Below, one piece after another: positions 45,025-55,000 of a stretch of DNA of 64,000 nucleotides. Made by a program: the position numbers and the translations under genes. Positions within the stretch are counted from its first letter, which is position 1. Each line of letters opens with the position of its first letter. Source of the DNA: Pseudomarimonas arenosa (GTDB lineage: Bacteria; Pseudomonadota; Gammaproteobacteria; Xanthomonadales; Xanthomonadaceae); NCBI RefSeq assembly GCF_014841215.1, contig NZ_JACYTR010000003.1, positions 124,001 to 188,000 on the forward strand, written 5' to 3'. The notes under the pieces are model-generated. The model was not told the DNA's origin. It was given only the letters and a program-made list of their open reading frames with translations, and did no database searches.

Positions 45025-45672
45025 ATGCAAGCATCGAGTGCCATGCGCTGGCTGGGGGCAATCATGTCGGCCGCCGGGTTTGCCGTGATCGGTGGTCAGG
45101 TGCTGCGTTTGTGGCTCGACACATCGGCCTGGGGCGATGAGCGCTGGGTCGGTTATGTGCCGCGTCTGCTGATCACCGAGTTCGTTCTGTTGGGGGTCAC
45201 TCTGGTGGCGGCGAGCTTGTGCAGCAAGACTCGACGATGGAGCAATCGGGCGCTGATTGTGGCCGGATTTCTCTTCGCTTTCTTCGCGCCTTCGATCTAT
45301 GTGGCTGGCAGGCTGGGCGACGATCCGCTGGTCGACTACCTCTTGCTGTTGATCGGCCTGCGGTTTCTGTTACTGGTCACCAGCTCGGCGGCTGGGCTGC
45401 AGCATTTGATTGGGCAGACTGCGGTCTCGATCTGCATCTTGATATTGGTGATCCTGTCCATGCTGGTGCTCACCGCCTTGGTACCCATGCCGCTGGGTGA
45501 TATCGACACCGCCTTGCTGGATCGGCTGATTCCTTGGAACGCCAGCACTGGCTGGGAGCGTGAGCCGCAGCGAGCGATGGCTACCGTGCTGGTCTATTGT
45601 CTGGCGATGGTATGCGTTGAATTGCTGCTGATCGGGCCGGGTGTGCGACCGCTGCCGCGGAGGCGGAGGTGA
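45025..45672 (+). CDS. Multi-pass membrane protein of unknown function
   Basis: From ATG 45025 (a GTG at 45016 is in frame) the product has 215 residues with about six hydrophobic helices (around 12-30, 47-65, 75-95, 103-120, 130-152 and 185-205) separated by short loops, and it ends in a basic tail (RPLPRRRR). No family motif is visible. Low sequence complexity is confined to the helices, and it has none of the signatures of transporters I know. It stands between a membrane protein and an exported DUF4124 protein, both single genes. Confidence 0.72.
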   Translation: MQASSAMRWLGAIMSAAGFAVIGGQVLRLWLDTSAWGDERWVGYVPRLLITEFVLLGVTLVAASLCSKTRRWSNRALIVAGFLFAFFAPSIYVAGRLGDDPLVDYLLLLIGLRFLLLVTSSAAGLQHLIGQTAVSICILILVILSMLVLTALVPMPLGDIDTALLDRLIPWNASTGWEREPQRAMATVLVYCLAMVCVELLLIGPGVRPLPRRRR

Positions 45673-45748
45673 AGCTGGCTCACCGCGCAGCCTTGAGGAG
45701 TAAACTGTCAACACGATTCAGAGCGCGGACTCTACGCGGGGGGCGATC

Positions 45749-46426
45749 ATGAACGTATGGATGGTGGTGGTGTTGTGCCTGCTTGCCGGTCAGGCCGGTG
45801 CGCAGAGTGTGTTCAAGTGCAAGACGCCGCAGGGAGTGGTGTACAGCCAATCGCCTTGTAGCGATGACGCGGAAAGACGTGAGGTGAAATCGCCCGGTCC
45901 CGCGTCAGCGGAGGTCGCCAGTGGCCCATTTGTCGAAGTCACGCGAGAAGAGTTGTCCTCCATCGGCAGCTCGGCTGCCGAGCTACAAGAGCGTTGGGGC
46001 CCGCCCGCTGCGCGGTACTTCGAGGGGAAGGAAGAGCGCTGGTTCTATCCCAATCGGGGCCTGATCGAGGACGGAGTGCGCAAGTGCTTCGAAGCGCATG
46101 TCGACGGTGACATCGTCTATCAGTTCAACTACTTGCCAGAACCGGTGATGGCGAAATCGGTGCAGGCGGCACGCCGAATCGGCAACTGGCGCCCACCGTC
46201 ACCGCCGCCGCGGCGCAACTTCTACATGACCGGAAATAACGATCCGCGCGGCAGCAGCAGAGCCAGCGTCGTCGCCCGATTTGGCGAGCCGGATCTGAAG
46301 AAGGTGTTCTTCGGCACTGAGATTTGGGAGTACCACAATATTCCGATGGCGCCGAACGATCCGCAAACCCTTACCTTGTTCATCGAGTTTGACGGCGATC
46401 GGGTAGGCGAAACGATGGGCAACTGA
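45749..46426 (+). CDS. Periplasmic DUF4124-domain protein
   Basis: The 225-residue precursor has a signal peptide (MNVWMVVVLCLLAGQAGAQ), followed by the DUF4124 motif VFKCKTPQGVVYSQSPC with two cysteines. The rest comprises WGPPAARYFEGKEERWFYPNRG and a repeated, related half, VVARFGEPDLKKVFFGTEIWEYHNI, suggesting two SmpA/OmlA-like (BamE-fold) modules. Function is unknown; DUF4124 proteins are common periplasmic proteins in Xanthomonadales. No operon partner. Confidence 0.82.
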   Translation: MNVWMVVVLCLLAGQAGAQSVFKCKTPQGVVYSQSPCSDDAERREVKSPGPASAEVASGPFVEVTREELSSIGSSAAELQERWGPPAARYFEGKEERWFYPNRGLIEDGVRKCFEAHVDGDIVYQFNYLPEPVMAKSVQAARRIGNWRPPSPPPRRNFYMTGNNDPRGSSRASVVARFGEPDLKKVFFGTEIWEYHNIPMAPNDPQTLTLFIEFDGDRVGETMGN

Positions 46427-46600
46427 ACGTGTGATTTCACTGAATCATGTGTCGATTGTAGAAATGGAACAATGTGTTAGTAGGCCGCCGCCTGTTGATT
46501 TTCGCTGGCCCATTTCGGTGCGTGTGGATTGACAGCGGGGGTAGTCTTGGCCACTCTCCTCGGATCTGCATGCTGAGTCAGAGTGGGGCAGCGCCATCGT

Positions 46601-48055
46601 ATGTCTAACCCGGCTGGACGTGCTCGAGCGAAGCAATCCCCCAAGAGGCGTCGGCTGTGGCGTTTTTTTCTCGTGTTGCTGGCCCTGCCGCTGCTTCCTT
46701 TGTTGGCTCTTGTGCTCTACAACCGCATCGATGAAGCGCCGAACAGCGATGTGCGCTACTTCGAATCTCTGTCCCAGCGCCAGGTGGCGGATCAGGACAA
46801 CGCCTGGCTGCATCTCATGGGTATCGGCGCAGCAGTTGAGGGTGACCCGGTCGCTTACGGCCGGCAGCGCTGGCAGGCGTACGAGCAATGGTTGGAGCAA
46901 TCAAAGAGCAGGGAGGCGTTCCTGCCGGCGCCAGAAGCGCTTCCCGTGCAAGCGCCGAGTCTCTCCACGCATGGTTTCGACAACTATTGCGATGATCGCA
47001 GCGACGACTGCCTGGTCTGGGCCCTGACAAACGGGGCCGCGCTCTACACCCTTGCCGACGCCAACCGAACTCGGCTGCAGCGATTCGAGCAATTGCTGGC
47101 GCTCAGCGAATGGCAGGATCTGGCTACGCCGTCTCTGGAAGAGCCTTTCCCGGCTATCACCGAGGCCGCGCTGCGCTCCGGCTTGATCGCGCTCGAGTTG
47201 GCTCGTGGCGGCGTGGATGATGGCGAGGCCTTGGCCTATAGCCTGAATAGGCTGGCCCAGGAAGTCGAATTCTGGCATCGGGTTACGGCGCAGCCGCAGG
47301 AACTGGTCACCGTGCTGCGCGCCGCTCGCCGTATCGAACAGTTGCAGCGGATAGCCGGCTCGGTGCTGGATCGACTCGATGTGCTGGAAAGCCCCGCACT
47401 GAATGGGCACTTCGATCGCATATTCGCTGCACGCGCGTTGCCGGCAGATTTTTCGCTAGCCATCGGCCGCGAATATCGTTTGACCGAACTAGGATTCAGG
47501 CAGGCCATTCCCGGTCTGATCAGCTCGGTGGGTCAGTGTCTGGATGGCTCAGCACAGGAAGGTTGTCTCAAAGGTCTGATGATTTCGGCAACCTACAATC
47601 ACTCAGCGACCATGAATCTGCATGCTATCCACAAGCGGCTGATACTGCGTCTGCTGCAGGCACCGGCGGCCGAGATTGATCAGGTCAAGGCGCAGATCGC
47701 GCCGCGCTTTGAAGCGACCTTTGTCAGTTTTGAGGATCCTTCGTCGATTCTGCAGCAGATGAGCTACAACTATTCGGGCCGGATTCTCGCGCAGATTGCC
47801 GTGCCCGCTTTCGACTACCACTACCGGTTGTACGATCAGGAAGCGCTACGCAGGATGTGGCAGGTCAAACTCTGTGTGCTGCGGGACGGAGCCGGCGAGA
47901 GAGTGATCAAGCGCTGCATTGAGCAGTCCGAGTTGCGTGATCCCTACACGGGTTCACCGTTTGATTGGGATGCCGAGAACGGCGCACTGCGGTTCGCTGT
48001 TCGGGCACAAGAGTATTGGCCCGAACAGCTCCATGTGGTGTTGCTGAACCATTGA
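46601..48055 (+). CDS. Single-pass membrane protein of unknown function
   Basis: The ATG at 46601 gives 484 residues: a basic N terminus (AKQSPKRRRLWRF), one membrane helix (about 22-40), then a 440-residue periplasmic, mostly helical domain. Notable are paired cysteines in NYCDDRSDDCLVW and GQCLDGSAQEGCLKG, which could form disulfides. The ORF continues to the end of VVLLNH with no break and a normal codon pattern. I do not recognise a family. A six-codon upstream extension to 46583 is possible. Its stop codon lies at the start of a family D repeat. Confidence 0.75.
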   Translation: MSNPAGRARAKQSPKRRRLWRFFLVLLALPLLPLLALVLYNRIDEAPNSDVRYFESLSQRQVADQDNAWLHLMGIGAAVEGDPVAYGRQRWQAYEQWLEQSKSREAFLPAPEALPVQAPSLSTHGFDNYCDDRSDDCLVWALTNGAALYTLADANRTRLQRFEQLLALSEWQDLATPSLEEPFPAITEAALRSGLIALELARGGVDDGEALAYSLNRLAQEVEFWHRVTAQPQELVTVLRAARRIEQLQRIAGSVLDRLDVLESPALNGHFDRIFAARALPADFSLAIGREYRLTELGFRQAIPGLISSVGQCLDGSAQEGCLKGLMISATYNHSATMNLHAIHKRLILRLLQAPAAEIDQVKAQIAPRFEATFVSFEDPSSILQQMSYNYSGRILAQIAVPAFDYHYRLYDQEALRRMWQVKLCVLRDGAGERVIKRCIEQSELRDPYTGSPFDWDAENGALRFAVRAQEYWPEQLHVVLLNH

Positions 48056-48180
48056 TACGGCAACTTGAAGTTTGAACATCCTGTTCAACGTCAAGCCCCG
48101 CGCGTCCGGTACCGTTCGACAGGCTCGCGGCAGGCATACCCGAACGCGCGTGTGCTTCACAGCGACTACGTCGCTGCGCG
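48054..48180 (+). repeat. Intergenic repeat, copy 2 (family D)
   Basis: It has the same ordered blocks as 14007-14136: GATACGGCAACTTGAAG, TTTGAACATCCTGTTCAA, CGTCCGGTACCGTTCGACAG and CTTCACAGCGACTACGTCGC. It starts at the stop codon of the upstream gene. Confidence 0.78.
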
Positions 48181-48275
48181 AACCGACCAATTGAAACATC
48201 AACAAGCAAGGTTCAATAAGAAAGTTCGGCTACCTGCACAATCGCCCGCTGCGTTGCCAGCCGGGCGCGTGCTTG

Positions 48276-48309
48276 GCAGGCTGCTGAAGTTCTTGTCTCA
48301 GCAGCCTGC
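48276..48309. repeat. Family E hairpin, copy 2
   Basis: GCAGGCTGCTGA (48276-48287) and TCAGCAGCCTGC (48298-48309) are perfect 12-bp arms with a 10-base loop. It abuts the inverted-repeat element that begins at 48309. Confidence 0.85.
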
Positions 48310-48562
48310 TAGCCCGGATATTTCATGAGGTCGCGCCGAAAGATCCGGCAATTCCAAGCGGGGCGAGAGTTTCGACCGATGGTGTTGAGATAACAGAGTG
48401 TTCGCGATCTTTCGGCGCTGGCACGGCCCTCACCGGTCCTTTGCGCCGATTGCCGCGTTGCTTCTCGCCCAAGTGGGCCCACCACTTGGGCTCGTCGCGC
48501 CTTGCACTCGACGCAAAGTCCTCGGTGATCATCCGCGCCCCCTCATGAAATATCCGGGCTAG
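48309..48562. mobile_element. MITE-like 254-bp element with perfect 22-bp terminal inverted repeats
   Basis: The left end CTAGCCCGGATATTTCATGA plus GG (48309-48330) is the exact reverse complement of the right end (48541-48562). Inside, GCGCCGAAAGATC (48333-48345) pairs with GATCTTTCGGCGC (48406-48418), and GCCCAAGTGG-GCCCA-CCACTTGGGC forms a hairpin (48467-48491). No transposase frame is present. It may be a nonautonomous element or a large folded RNA. Target-site duplication is not obvious. Confidence 0.65.
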
Positions 48563-48723
48563 CCCTCGGCGCGGTCGGGTTGTGCTGAGGAGATTGAATC
48601 CTCCGTCGAAGCAGCGTCGGTGCCGGTTCGTGCCTGGCGCTTGCGCGCATTTTTTTCATCCTGCTTGCGCTTCTTGGCGAGTTCGCGCTGACGCTTTTCG
48701 AAATTGTAATTTGGCTTGGGCAA
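48559..48723 (-). CDS. Small basic conserved protein with TTG start
   Basis: On the minus strand CAGGAG lies 8 bases before a TTG (48723), which opens a 54-residue frame that reads PKPNYNFEKRQRELAKKKRK after the start and then DEKNARKRQ. The KPNYNFEKRQRELAKKKK block is a recurring motif in small gammaproteobacterial proteins of unknown function. The acidic/Ser-rich tail ends DRAEG and the TAG stop lies within the right inverted repeat of the adjacent element, so its C terminus may have been altered by that element. Confidence 0.7.
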   Translation of the reverse strand: MPKPNYNFEKRQRELAKKRKQDEKNARKRQARTGTDAASTEDSISSAQPDRAEG

Positions 48724-48738
48724 GGTGGGCTCCTGGGC

Positions 48739-49026
48739 CTAGCGGCCGCGTCGTGGGGCAGGGGTGGCTGCAGGGGCGTTGGCGGCTGGCTGGTCTTGGG
48801 GTACGTCGATGTTGCGCAGCGAGCGTGTGGTGCCCAGCACCTCGATCTTGCCACCGGCCTTGCGAAAGGCCTCAAGCTGTTCGTCGAGGCGCTCGTGGGT
48901 GAGGGTGGCACCGCGATCGCTGGATTTGCGGGCCGGCCATTTGTTGGCACTGGCACTGGCGCTGGTACTCGGAGTTGCTGTTTTCGCGGTTGCAGCTTCA
49001 GCTGCAGGCTTGCGTTGGCGTGGCAT
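48739..49026 (-). CDS. Small hypothetical protein
   Basis: A 95-residue basic, Ala/Thr/Ser-rich protein begins MPRQRKPAAEAATAKTATPS and has a more ordered middle, LTHERLDEQLEAFRKAGGKIEVLGTTRS, which resembles short conserved proteins of this group of bacteria, then a Pro/Ala/Arg tail (APAATPAPRRGR). It lies 15 bases upstream of the small basic protein gene on the same strand, so the two are likely co-transcribed. No function can be assigned. Confidence 0.6.
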   Translation of the reverse strand: MPRQRKPAAEAATAKTATPSTSASASANKWPARKSSDRGATLTHERLDEQLEAFRKAGGKIEVLGTTRSLRNIDVPQDQPAANAPAATPAPRRGR

Positions 49027-49082
49027 AGAGTGTCCTGGTGAGAAGGGAATAAGGAAGTGACTTTCTTTGATTTAACCTCGTG

Positions 49083-49775
49083 TTAAGTTAAGTGGGTTCG
49101 GGCGATAAGGGCTGAAGCGATGGTTCCGCGCTTGAAGTGCAGGAGACGGCCCCGATGCGGGGGCGCATCGTTGTCATCCATGGGGCAGCGTAGATCATCG
49201 ACGCGAAAGTCCTGTTCGCTCAGCATGCGACTGAAGCGAGCGCTGTTGCCTCGCCCAGGGTCGGTAAGCAGTATTTCCGCTTCTGGGTGCGCGTGGCGCT
49301 CAACCACGGTGGCAATCAACTCCGCTTGGCCGCGCTCATAGAGCACATCGCTGGCGATGATGGCGTCGAAGGTGCCCAAGGCAGGCAGATGGGAATCCCA
49401 GCGCAGTTGCCGATAATGTAGGGCGGGAAGATCGTTCAACGCAGCGTTGTAGGCGAGAAAGACTTCGGCCAACGGGTGCGCGTCCGAGGCCACCACATTG
49501 GCACCGCGCTGCTGCAACACCAGACTCGGCAGCCCAATGCCACAGCCCAGTTCGAGGATGCGCTTGCCGGTGATGTCGAAGCGATACATTGCCTGCGCCA
49601 GCAGGCGTCCGGCCGGCCAAAGTTGACCAAACAGACTCCACTGCGCCGAGGAAATACCCAGCGCCGCGGCCCGCCCGTCGGGGTCGCCGAACTGCTGGCG
49701 ATCACTTAAGACGCGCAGTCGGTAGGGATGGTGGCCAATGGCCTGATTAATCTCGCGAACCGAATAGCCCAGCAT
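49083..49775 (-). CDS. Class I SAM-dependent methyltransferase
   Basis: The 230-residue protein has a Rossmann-like methyltransferase fold: motif I ILELGCGIGLPSLVL, then VVASDAHPL (motif II acidic residue), FDAIIASDVLYERGQ (motif IV) and AEILLTDPGRGNSARFSRML. The IIASDVLYE segment is characteristic of the METTL21/NNT1-like (methyltransf_16) group, which methylate lysine or small molecules. It is on the minus strand, with a 57-base gap to the downstream small hypothetical gene. Confidence 0.85.
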   Translation of the reverse strand: MLGYSVREINQAIGHHPYRLRVLSDRQQFGDPDGRAAALGISSAQWSLFGQLWPAGRLLAQAMYRFDITGKRILELGCGIGLPSLVLQQRGANVVASDAHPLAEVFLAYNAALNDLPALHYRQLRWDSHLPALGTFDAIIASDVLYERGQAELIATVVERHAHPEAEILLTDPGRGNSARFSRMLSEQDFRVDDLRCPMDDNDAPPHRGRLLHFKRGTIASALIARTHLT

Positions 49776-50205
49776 GGGCGCTCCCGAAGGGGCGTCACCC
49801 CATCGGGGTGAAGACGCGTGAAAGGAGCGAAGCGAGCGACGATGGGGCCGGACGGGACGCGCGTGAACTCAAGGGTCCAGCCGACATCGTACGCGAAATG
49901 AGCGATGGCCGTACGTTTCGGGCGTTTTCGGGCTCTCTGTCGGCGTCCGATGGGCAGCCCGTTGACGGGTCCCGTTCAGCCCCGCGGGTCAACCCGCAGC
50001 CGTTTGCTCCGCGGGAGCTGGCAAGACGATGCGGTCAGGTGGGCAGGCGGGCCCTGGCCCGCAAGCCGATGAGCAGGGCGTGTTTCGGCCCGCCCAAGTG
50101 CGCCATGTAAGACAGGCGCATGCCGCTTCGTCAAGACGGCAAGCCCCGCTTCAAAGCCGCATTTGCCGGTAGGGTCGCGTGTTGAGTGGCGGGCCGGGGC
50201 CCGAT
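49776..50205. other. Intergenic region, 430 bp, GC-rich
   Basis: It contains an open frame (49808-50110, plus) of low-complexity, Arg/Ser/Ala-rich composition that I do not accept as a gene, and a diverged CGGGCCCTGGCCCGC family A-like inverted repeat at about 50048-50062. No terminator or promoter is clear. Confidence 0.5.
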
Positions 50206-51057
50206 CTACTGCCGCGCCCGTTTCTCCAGGTACATCAAGCGATCGGCATGCGCCAGCAGGGTGTCGGGGTCCTGGCCATCGGCTGGATAGCAGGCGATTC
50301 CCACGCTGGCCCCAAGCTGGATCATGATGTCGAGAAGATCGAACGGCTGACTCAGGCGGGCGATCAGACCGTCGGCCACGCTGCGGGCTGTGGCAAGGTC
50401 AGGACAGCCGGGCAGCAACACGATGAATTCATCGCCCCCCATGCGCGCCACGATGTCGCTGCGTCGCACGCCTTGCTGCAGCCGCTGGGCGACCTGTTGA
50501 AGAATCTGATCGCCGGTCGCATGGCCGTGAAGATCGTTGGCGGCCTTGAAGCCGTCGAGGTCGATGTAGAGCAGGGCGAGGCCACCATTGACGGCTGCCG
50601 CATGCTGCACGGCGTGCCGCAAATCCGCGTGCAGACGGTGGCGGTTAAGCAGGCCGGTCAGGTCGTCATGCGAGGCCAGATGCTCCAGTGCGCGTTCGGC
50701 CTGGCAAAGCTCGGTGACGTCATGACCGACCGCCACGCGCACGCCGAACTCGGCCAGGAAGCGCGCCGACCACTGAAGATCGATGGTGTGGCCATCCTTG
50801 TGGATATATCGATTGCGAAAATGACGCTGCAGCAGGCCCGCATTGATACGTTCGGCCTGTCGCATGGTCATCTCACGATCGTCAGGATGAACGAAGTCGA
50901 ATGCCCGCCGCCCGATCACTTCACCGGACGCGTAGCCAAGAATCCGCTCAAAGCCCGCGCTGACGAACAGGAACCTGCCCTCAGCATCGACCACGCAAAC
51001 GGCGTCGGGCACCTGGTGCAGAACGTCGTCGAGCGGCGGAAGAAGTGCTGTCGGCAT
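50206..51057 (-). CDS. PAS-GGDEF diguanylate cyclase
   Basis: The 283-residue cytoplasmic protein has a PAS domain (about 10-125; PDAVCVVDAEGRFLFVSAG and FDFVHPDDR) and a GGDEF domain (about 130-283). The active-site motif ARMGGDEFIVLL is intact, and RRSD five residues before GGDEF fits the inhibitory I-site (R-x-x-D). It should make cyclic di-GMP with product feedback, under PAS control. No partner gene is adjacent. It complements the HD-GYP enzyme at 24083. Confidence 0.92.
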   Translation of the reverse strand: MPTALLPPLDDVLHQVPDAVCVVDAEGRFLFVSAGFERILGYASGEVIGRRAFDFVHPDDREMTMRQAERINAGLLQRHFRNRYIHKDGHTIDLQWSARFLAEFGVRVAVGHDVTELCQAERALEHLASHDDLTGLLNRHRLHADLRHAVQHAAAVNGGLALLYIDLDGFKAANDLHGHATGDQILQQVAQRLQQGVRRSDIVARMGGDEFIVLLPGCPDLATARSVADGLIARLSQPFDLLDIMIQLGASVGIACYPADGQDPDTLLAHADRLMYLEKRARQ

Positions 51058-51426
51058 TGCAGGGCGAATATGGAGAGTGCGCCCATACTACCGATTCGCT
51101 GCGCGCTCGGGGAGATCGGAGTGGTGGTGTAACTGTGAAGACTTCGGTGTGGGGCCAGGCGGTTGGGAGCCTGGTGGTGCAGGGGCCGCGGCGTGCTGGC
51201 TGTCGCGGCAACCACGTGTTAGTTTCAACCGTCGGGACGTAGGTCCTGGCCCCCCGCCTGCGCGGGGGTGACGAAGACTGCGGAGCTGTGTCGAGTCTTG
51301 TCCCAACAGCGATGCGCGGAGCAGTGCCGCCCACTCCCGCCCGACAGCGCGTCATTCGCGCGGTTCAGTGGCTCAGCCCCCCTGCCGAGCCCAACTTTCC
51401 GCGTGTCGCGACGTTTCCGCGGCTGA
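51058..51426. other. Intergenic region, 369 bp
   Basis: No gene is supported. It has CCCCCGCCTGCGCGGGGG at 51250-51267, a GC hairpin that could terminate transcription but has no following T-tract, and a GC-rich leader. Short frames across it lack start signals. Confidence 0.5.
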
Positions 51427-51894
51427 CTACTTAGCCTCTTTCTCGTACGGCTGATCCTCCAGGGTCTGCCACACTTGGTTGGCTTGCTGGATAAAGGTCG
51501 GCTGATCCTGGTTCCAGGTTTTCTGCACCTCGGTGTTGTAGTTCAGGTACAGCTTGCCGTCGACGATGGCAAAGGCCTCGGGTTGGGTCGACACCTTGTA
51601 GCCGCGCGAGGTGCCATAGGCGCAATAGCCGCCGTATTGCGGGGCGTAGCGTTGTGGGTCGGCGGCGAATCGGTCGCGGTTGGCCTCATTGGCAAATCGC
51701 CAGGTAACGCCATTCCATGGATGGGTGATGGCGGCCGAGCCGAGCACGGGTTTGTGTTCGGTGTGGTAGGCGACCACATCGTAGCCCCGCAGGGCGCCGT
51801 CTTCGGTGCTGAATACTTCATCCACTGCCTGGGCGGTGAAGGTACTGAGCAAGAGCAGCAGGCCAAGCCAGCGAGTAAGGTTTGGGTGAGTCAT
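51427..51894 (-). CDS. Exported YHS-domain protein
   Basis: The ATG at 51894 begins a signal peptide (RWLGLLLLLSTFTAQAV); an upstream frame is not used. The 155-residue precursor's mature domain is YHS-like: DGALRGYDVVAYHTEHKPVLG, then WNGVTWRFANEANRDRFAADPQRYAPQYGGYCAYG and VDGKLYLNYNTEVQKTW. YHS proteins often bind metal through conserved Cys and His; here CAYG provides a single Cys. It faces the giant di-haem protein gene across 186 bases. Confidence 0.85.
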   Translation of the reverse strand: MTHPNLTRWLGLLLLLSTFTAQAVDEVFSTEDGALRGYDVVAYHTEHKPVLGSAAITHPWNGVTWRFANEANRDRFAADPQRYAPQYGGYCAYGTSRGYKVSTQPEAFAIVDGKLYLNYNTEVQKTWNQDQPTFIQQANQVWQTLEDQPYEKEAK

Positions 51895-52080
51895 GACAGC
51901 CTCTGTTTGAGATGGAATCCATAAGAGGGGGCAAACGGGCAAATGGGTGCGCGGTGGCGCCGCCGCCCAGGACGGCCGTTCGACCGCTAAGCCCGGTGGG
52001 TGAAGATTCTGTGAGACAGATCGCACTTTGGACGTGCCAGAACTCTACACTTCGGCCCGTCACGGTGCTCGGGGAACACG

Positions 52081-55000
52081 ATGTCGTTGCGTGCAAAGCT
52101 CGGATTGAGCTTGTTGTTGTGGTGCTGCTGGAGCGCCGTGCAGGGGCAGGGCTTGCCTTCACAAACCTGGCCGGCTGGCACCCAGTTGGCGAGCTGGAAC
52201 CATGGCGGCCGCATCACTACGTTCCACCGTGGCCTGCTGTACCTCGGCGGCACTGACGGCCAAGGCACTCAGGTGTACAACATCGCCAACCCGCAAAGCC
52301 CACAGCTGATGTGCAGCAGTGCGCTCAGCGTCAACGGCCATGCCTGGCAGAAGATCGGCGACCTGTTCTATCGGCAGTACTGGAATCCAGAGGTCGGGGC
52401 CGATCCGCCGCAGGGCACTTCGCAGTTCGTCAGTCTGGCTCAGCCCTGCAATCGTGTGCCCTGGACCCAGGCGATTCATAACTTCCCGGTACAAACCCGG
52501 GTGTGGGGCGGTGGCTTCATGGACACCTACCCGAACTGGTATGGCGATGTGATCTATGACTCGCGAGTGGGGTACTGGCCGCCGCTGGCCGAAACCAGCG
52601 TGGCGCAATTGGCCGGGCTTAACGTCGGCAATCGCTTTCGTATCGGCAATTTGCTGTTCATCACTCCGGGCGATGAGCAGACTGGCCTGGCGGTGTTCGA
52701 TATCGGCAATCCGGCCGCGCCGGTGTTACTCGATGTGTTGGCCGGCAACTACCGCCAGTACACCTCGGCGTGGCAGGTGTGGCGGCACTATCTGGTGTTG
52801 ATGATCGGCGACAACACCAATGGGCCGCAGCAGAATGCCAATACCTTGATCATCGACTTCAGCGACCCGGCCGACCTGCGCCTGGTGGGCACGATTCCCT
52901 ACGATGACCTGCCTGGCCGCTATGTGCACTTTCAGGATGAGTTCGCCTTTGCCGGCAGATTCAATCGTGGCGTTAAGTACAATATGGAGACGCGCCAAGT
53001 TGAGCGGGTGTTTTCCAACCCGCAGCATAGTTTCAGCGACTTCCAGTGGATTCCGCTCGGCCATCTGTTGTTGGTGTCGGGCTCGGAGCAGAACGGCAGC
53101 CGCTCATTCCTGTTTACCCATCAATCGAACCTGGATACCCGGGCGCCGACGATCGGCTACCACCTGCCGGCCGATGGCGCGACCCATCAGCCACTGAACA
53201 GCGCGATTGGCCTGGTGATCAATGAGCGTCTCGACGCCACCACGGTGAATGAGCAGAACATCCAGCTGCGTGAGGTCGATGGGCCACAACTGCCGGCCAT
53301 CATCATCCATACCAGCTATGACGTAGTGAACGTGTATCCGGTATCGCCCTTGCAGGCCGATACCAGCTACGAGTTGCGCATCGTGGCCGGCGGCGTGCGT
53401 GATCTGGCCGGCAATGGCATGGCCGCGCAAAGTTTCTTCTTCTCGACGGGCGACAATGTCGATACCGGCCAGCCACCGTCGATTACCAGCATGGGCAGCA
53501 CGCCGGGCTCACCGGTCACTTCCGGGTCGAACATCCAGTTCAGTGCCAGTGCCAGTGATCCGGCCGGTCACGCGCTGGAGTACAGCTGGACCTTCGGCGA
53601 TGGCAGTGCATCTACCAGCTGGTCGAGCAGCGCCGCGGCGCAGCACAGCTATGCGCAACCGGGCCAGTACACGGTGCAGTTGCAGGTACGCAATGCGGTC
53701 GGTCGCAGCGCATCGGCGACCCGGGTGCTGGTGGCCCGGCACAGCGGCAATGCCGCCGCGGTGTCGAGCAGCATTGTAGTGCATCCGGCGCGGCGCGAGG
53801 TGTGGAGCGTGAATCCCGATCACGGCACGGTGGCGGTGTTTGATGCCGACGCGCTCACTCGACTGGCGGAGATTTCGGTGGGTGATCATCCGGCGGGCTT
53901 GGCAGTGGCCGCTGACGGGCGGGTCTGGGTGGTGAACCGGGATGACGACAGTCTGAGTCGAATCAATCCCGTGACTCGCATGGTGGAGCATACCTTGCCG
54001 CTGGACTATGGCGATCGTCCCACCGCAATCGTCTTTGCCCAGGGTGGAACAACCGGTTATGTGGCGCTATCTGGCAGTGGCGAGATCGCGCGGTTCAGCA
54101 CCGCCAGTGCCAACGTCGATGCGCGGCTGGCAGTGGGCCCGCAGGTGTATGCGCTCAGTGTGTCGGGTGATGGCGGCCGCTTGTTCGCCTCGCGTTTCGT
54201 ATCGGCAGCGGGCGCCGGGCAGGTGTGGCGCATTGGCCTGCCCGCATTCAGCACGGTCGATTCGATCAGCCTGCCGATCGATAGCACGACGGCCGACTCC
54301 GGCACCGCCGGGCGCGGAGTGCCCAACTTTGTCGCGGCATTGGCCAGCAGCCCGGACGGGCAGCGCGCTTTCTACGCCGCGAAGAAGGACAATGTGTTGC
54401 GCGGACAATTCCGCGAGGGCAGCCCACTCAGCTTCGAGACCACGATGCGCAGCCTGATCGGCACCCTGGACGGGGCCGGCGCCAGTGAAGTCAGCAGTGC
54501 GCGTTTCGACAGCGATGATGCCTCGCGGCCCTCGGCTCTGGCCTGGGCGCCGGGCGCCAGTCACCTGTTCGTTGCCTTCGAAGGCAATCATCGGGTGATA
54601 GCGCTCGACCCCTGGAATCGCCGCGAAATCGCCCGCACTGAAGTCGGCATGACGCCGCAGGGCCTGGCGTTCGACCCGGCAACCTCGCGCCTGTTCGTGC
54701 ACAACCTCTTGAGTCGCAATGTGAGTGTGCTCGATGCCGCCGATCTGGTCAGCCAGGGCACGGCCAGTCTCACCGAACTGCAGCGCATAGCATCGAGTTC
54801 AAGCGAGCCGCTGAGTGCCGAGGTGTTGGCCGGCAAGCGAATCTTCTACGATGCTGCCGATACCCGGATGGGTCAGGATGGCTATTTCTCCTGCGCCGCC
54901 TGTCATCTCGACGGCCGACAGGATGGCCGGGTATGGGATTTCACCCAGCTCGGCGAGGGGTTGCGCAACACCACCAGTTTGCGCGGCGTCGCCGGCATGG

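Noticed and set aside
49808-50110. 100-codon plus-strand frame after the methyltransferase
   Set aside because: Composition is Arg/Ser/Ala/Pro-rich and low in complexity; no ribosome-binding site or domain. It looks like repetitive intergenic DNA.
51250-51267. GC hairpin as a terminator between GGDEF and YHS genes
   Set aside because: There is no T-tract on either strand; it is as likely to be chance in a GC-rich region.
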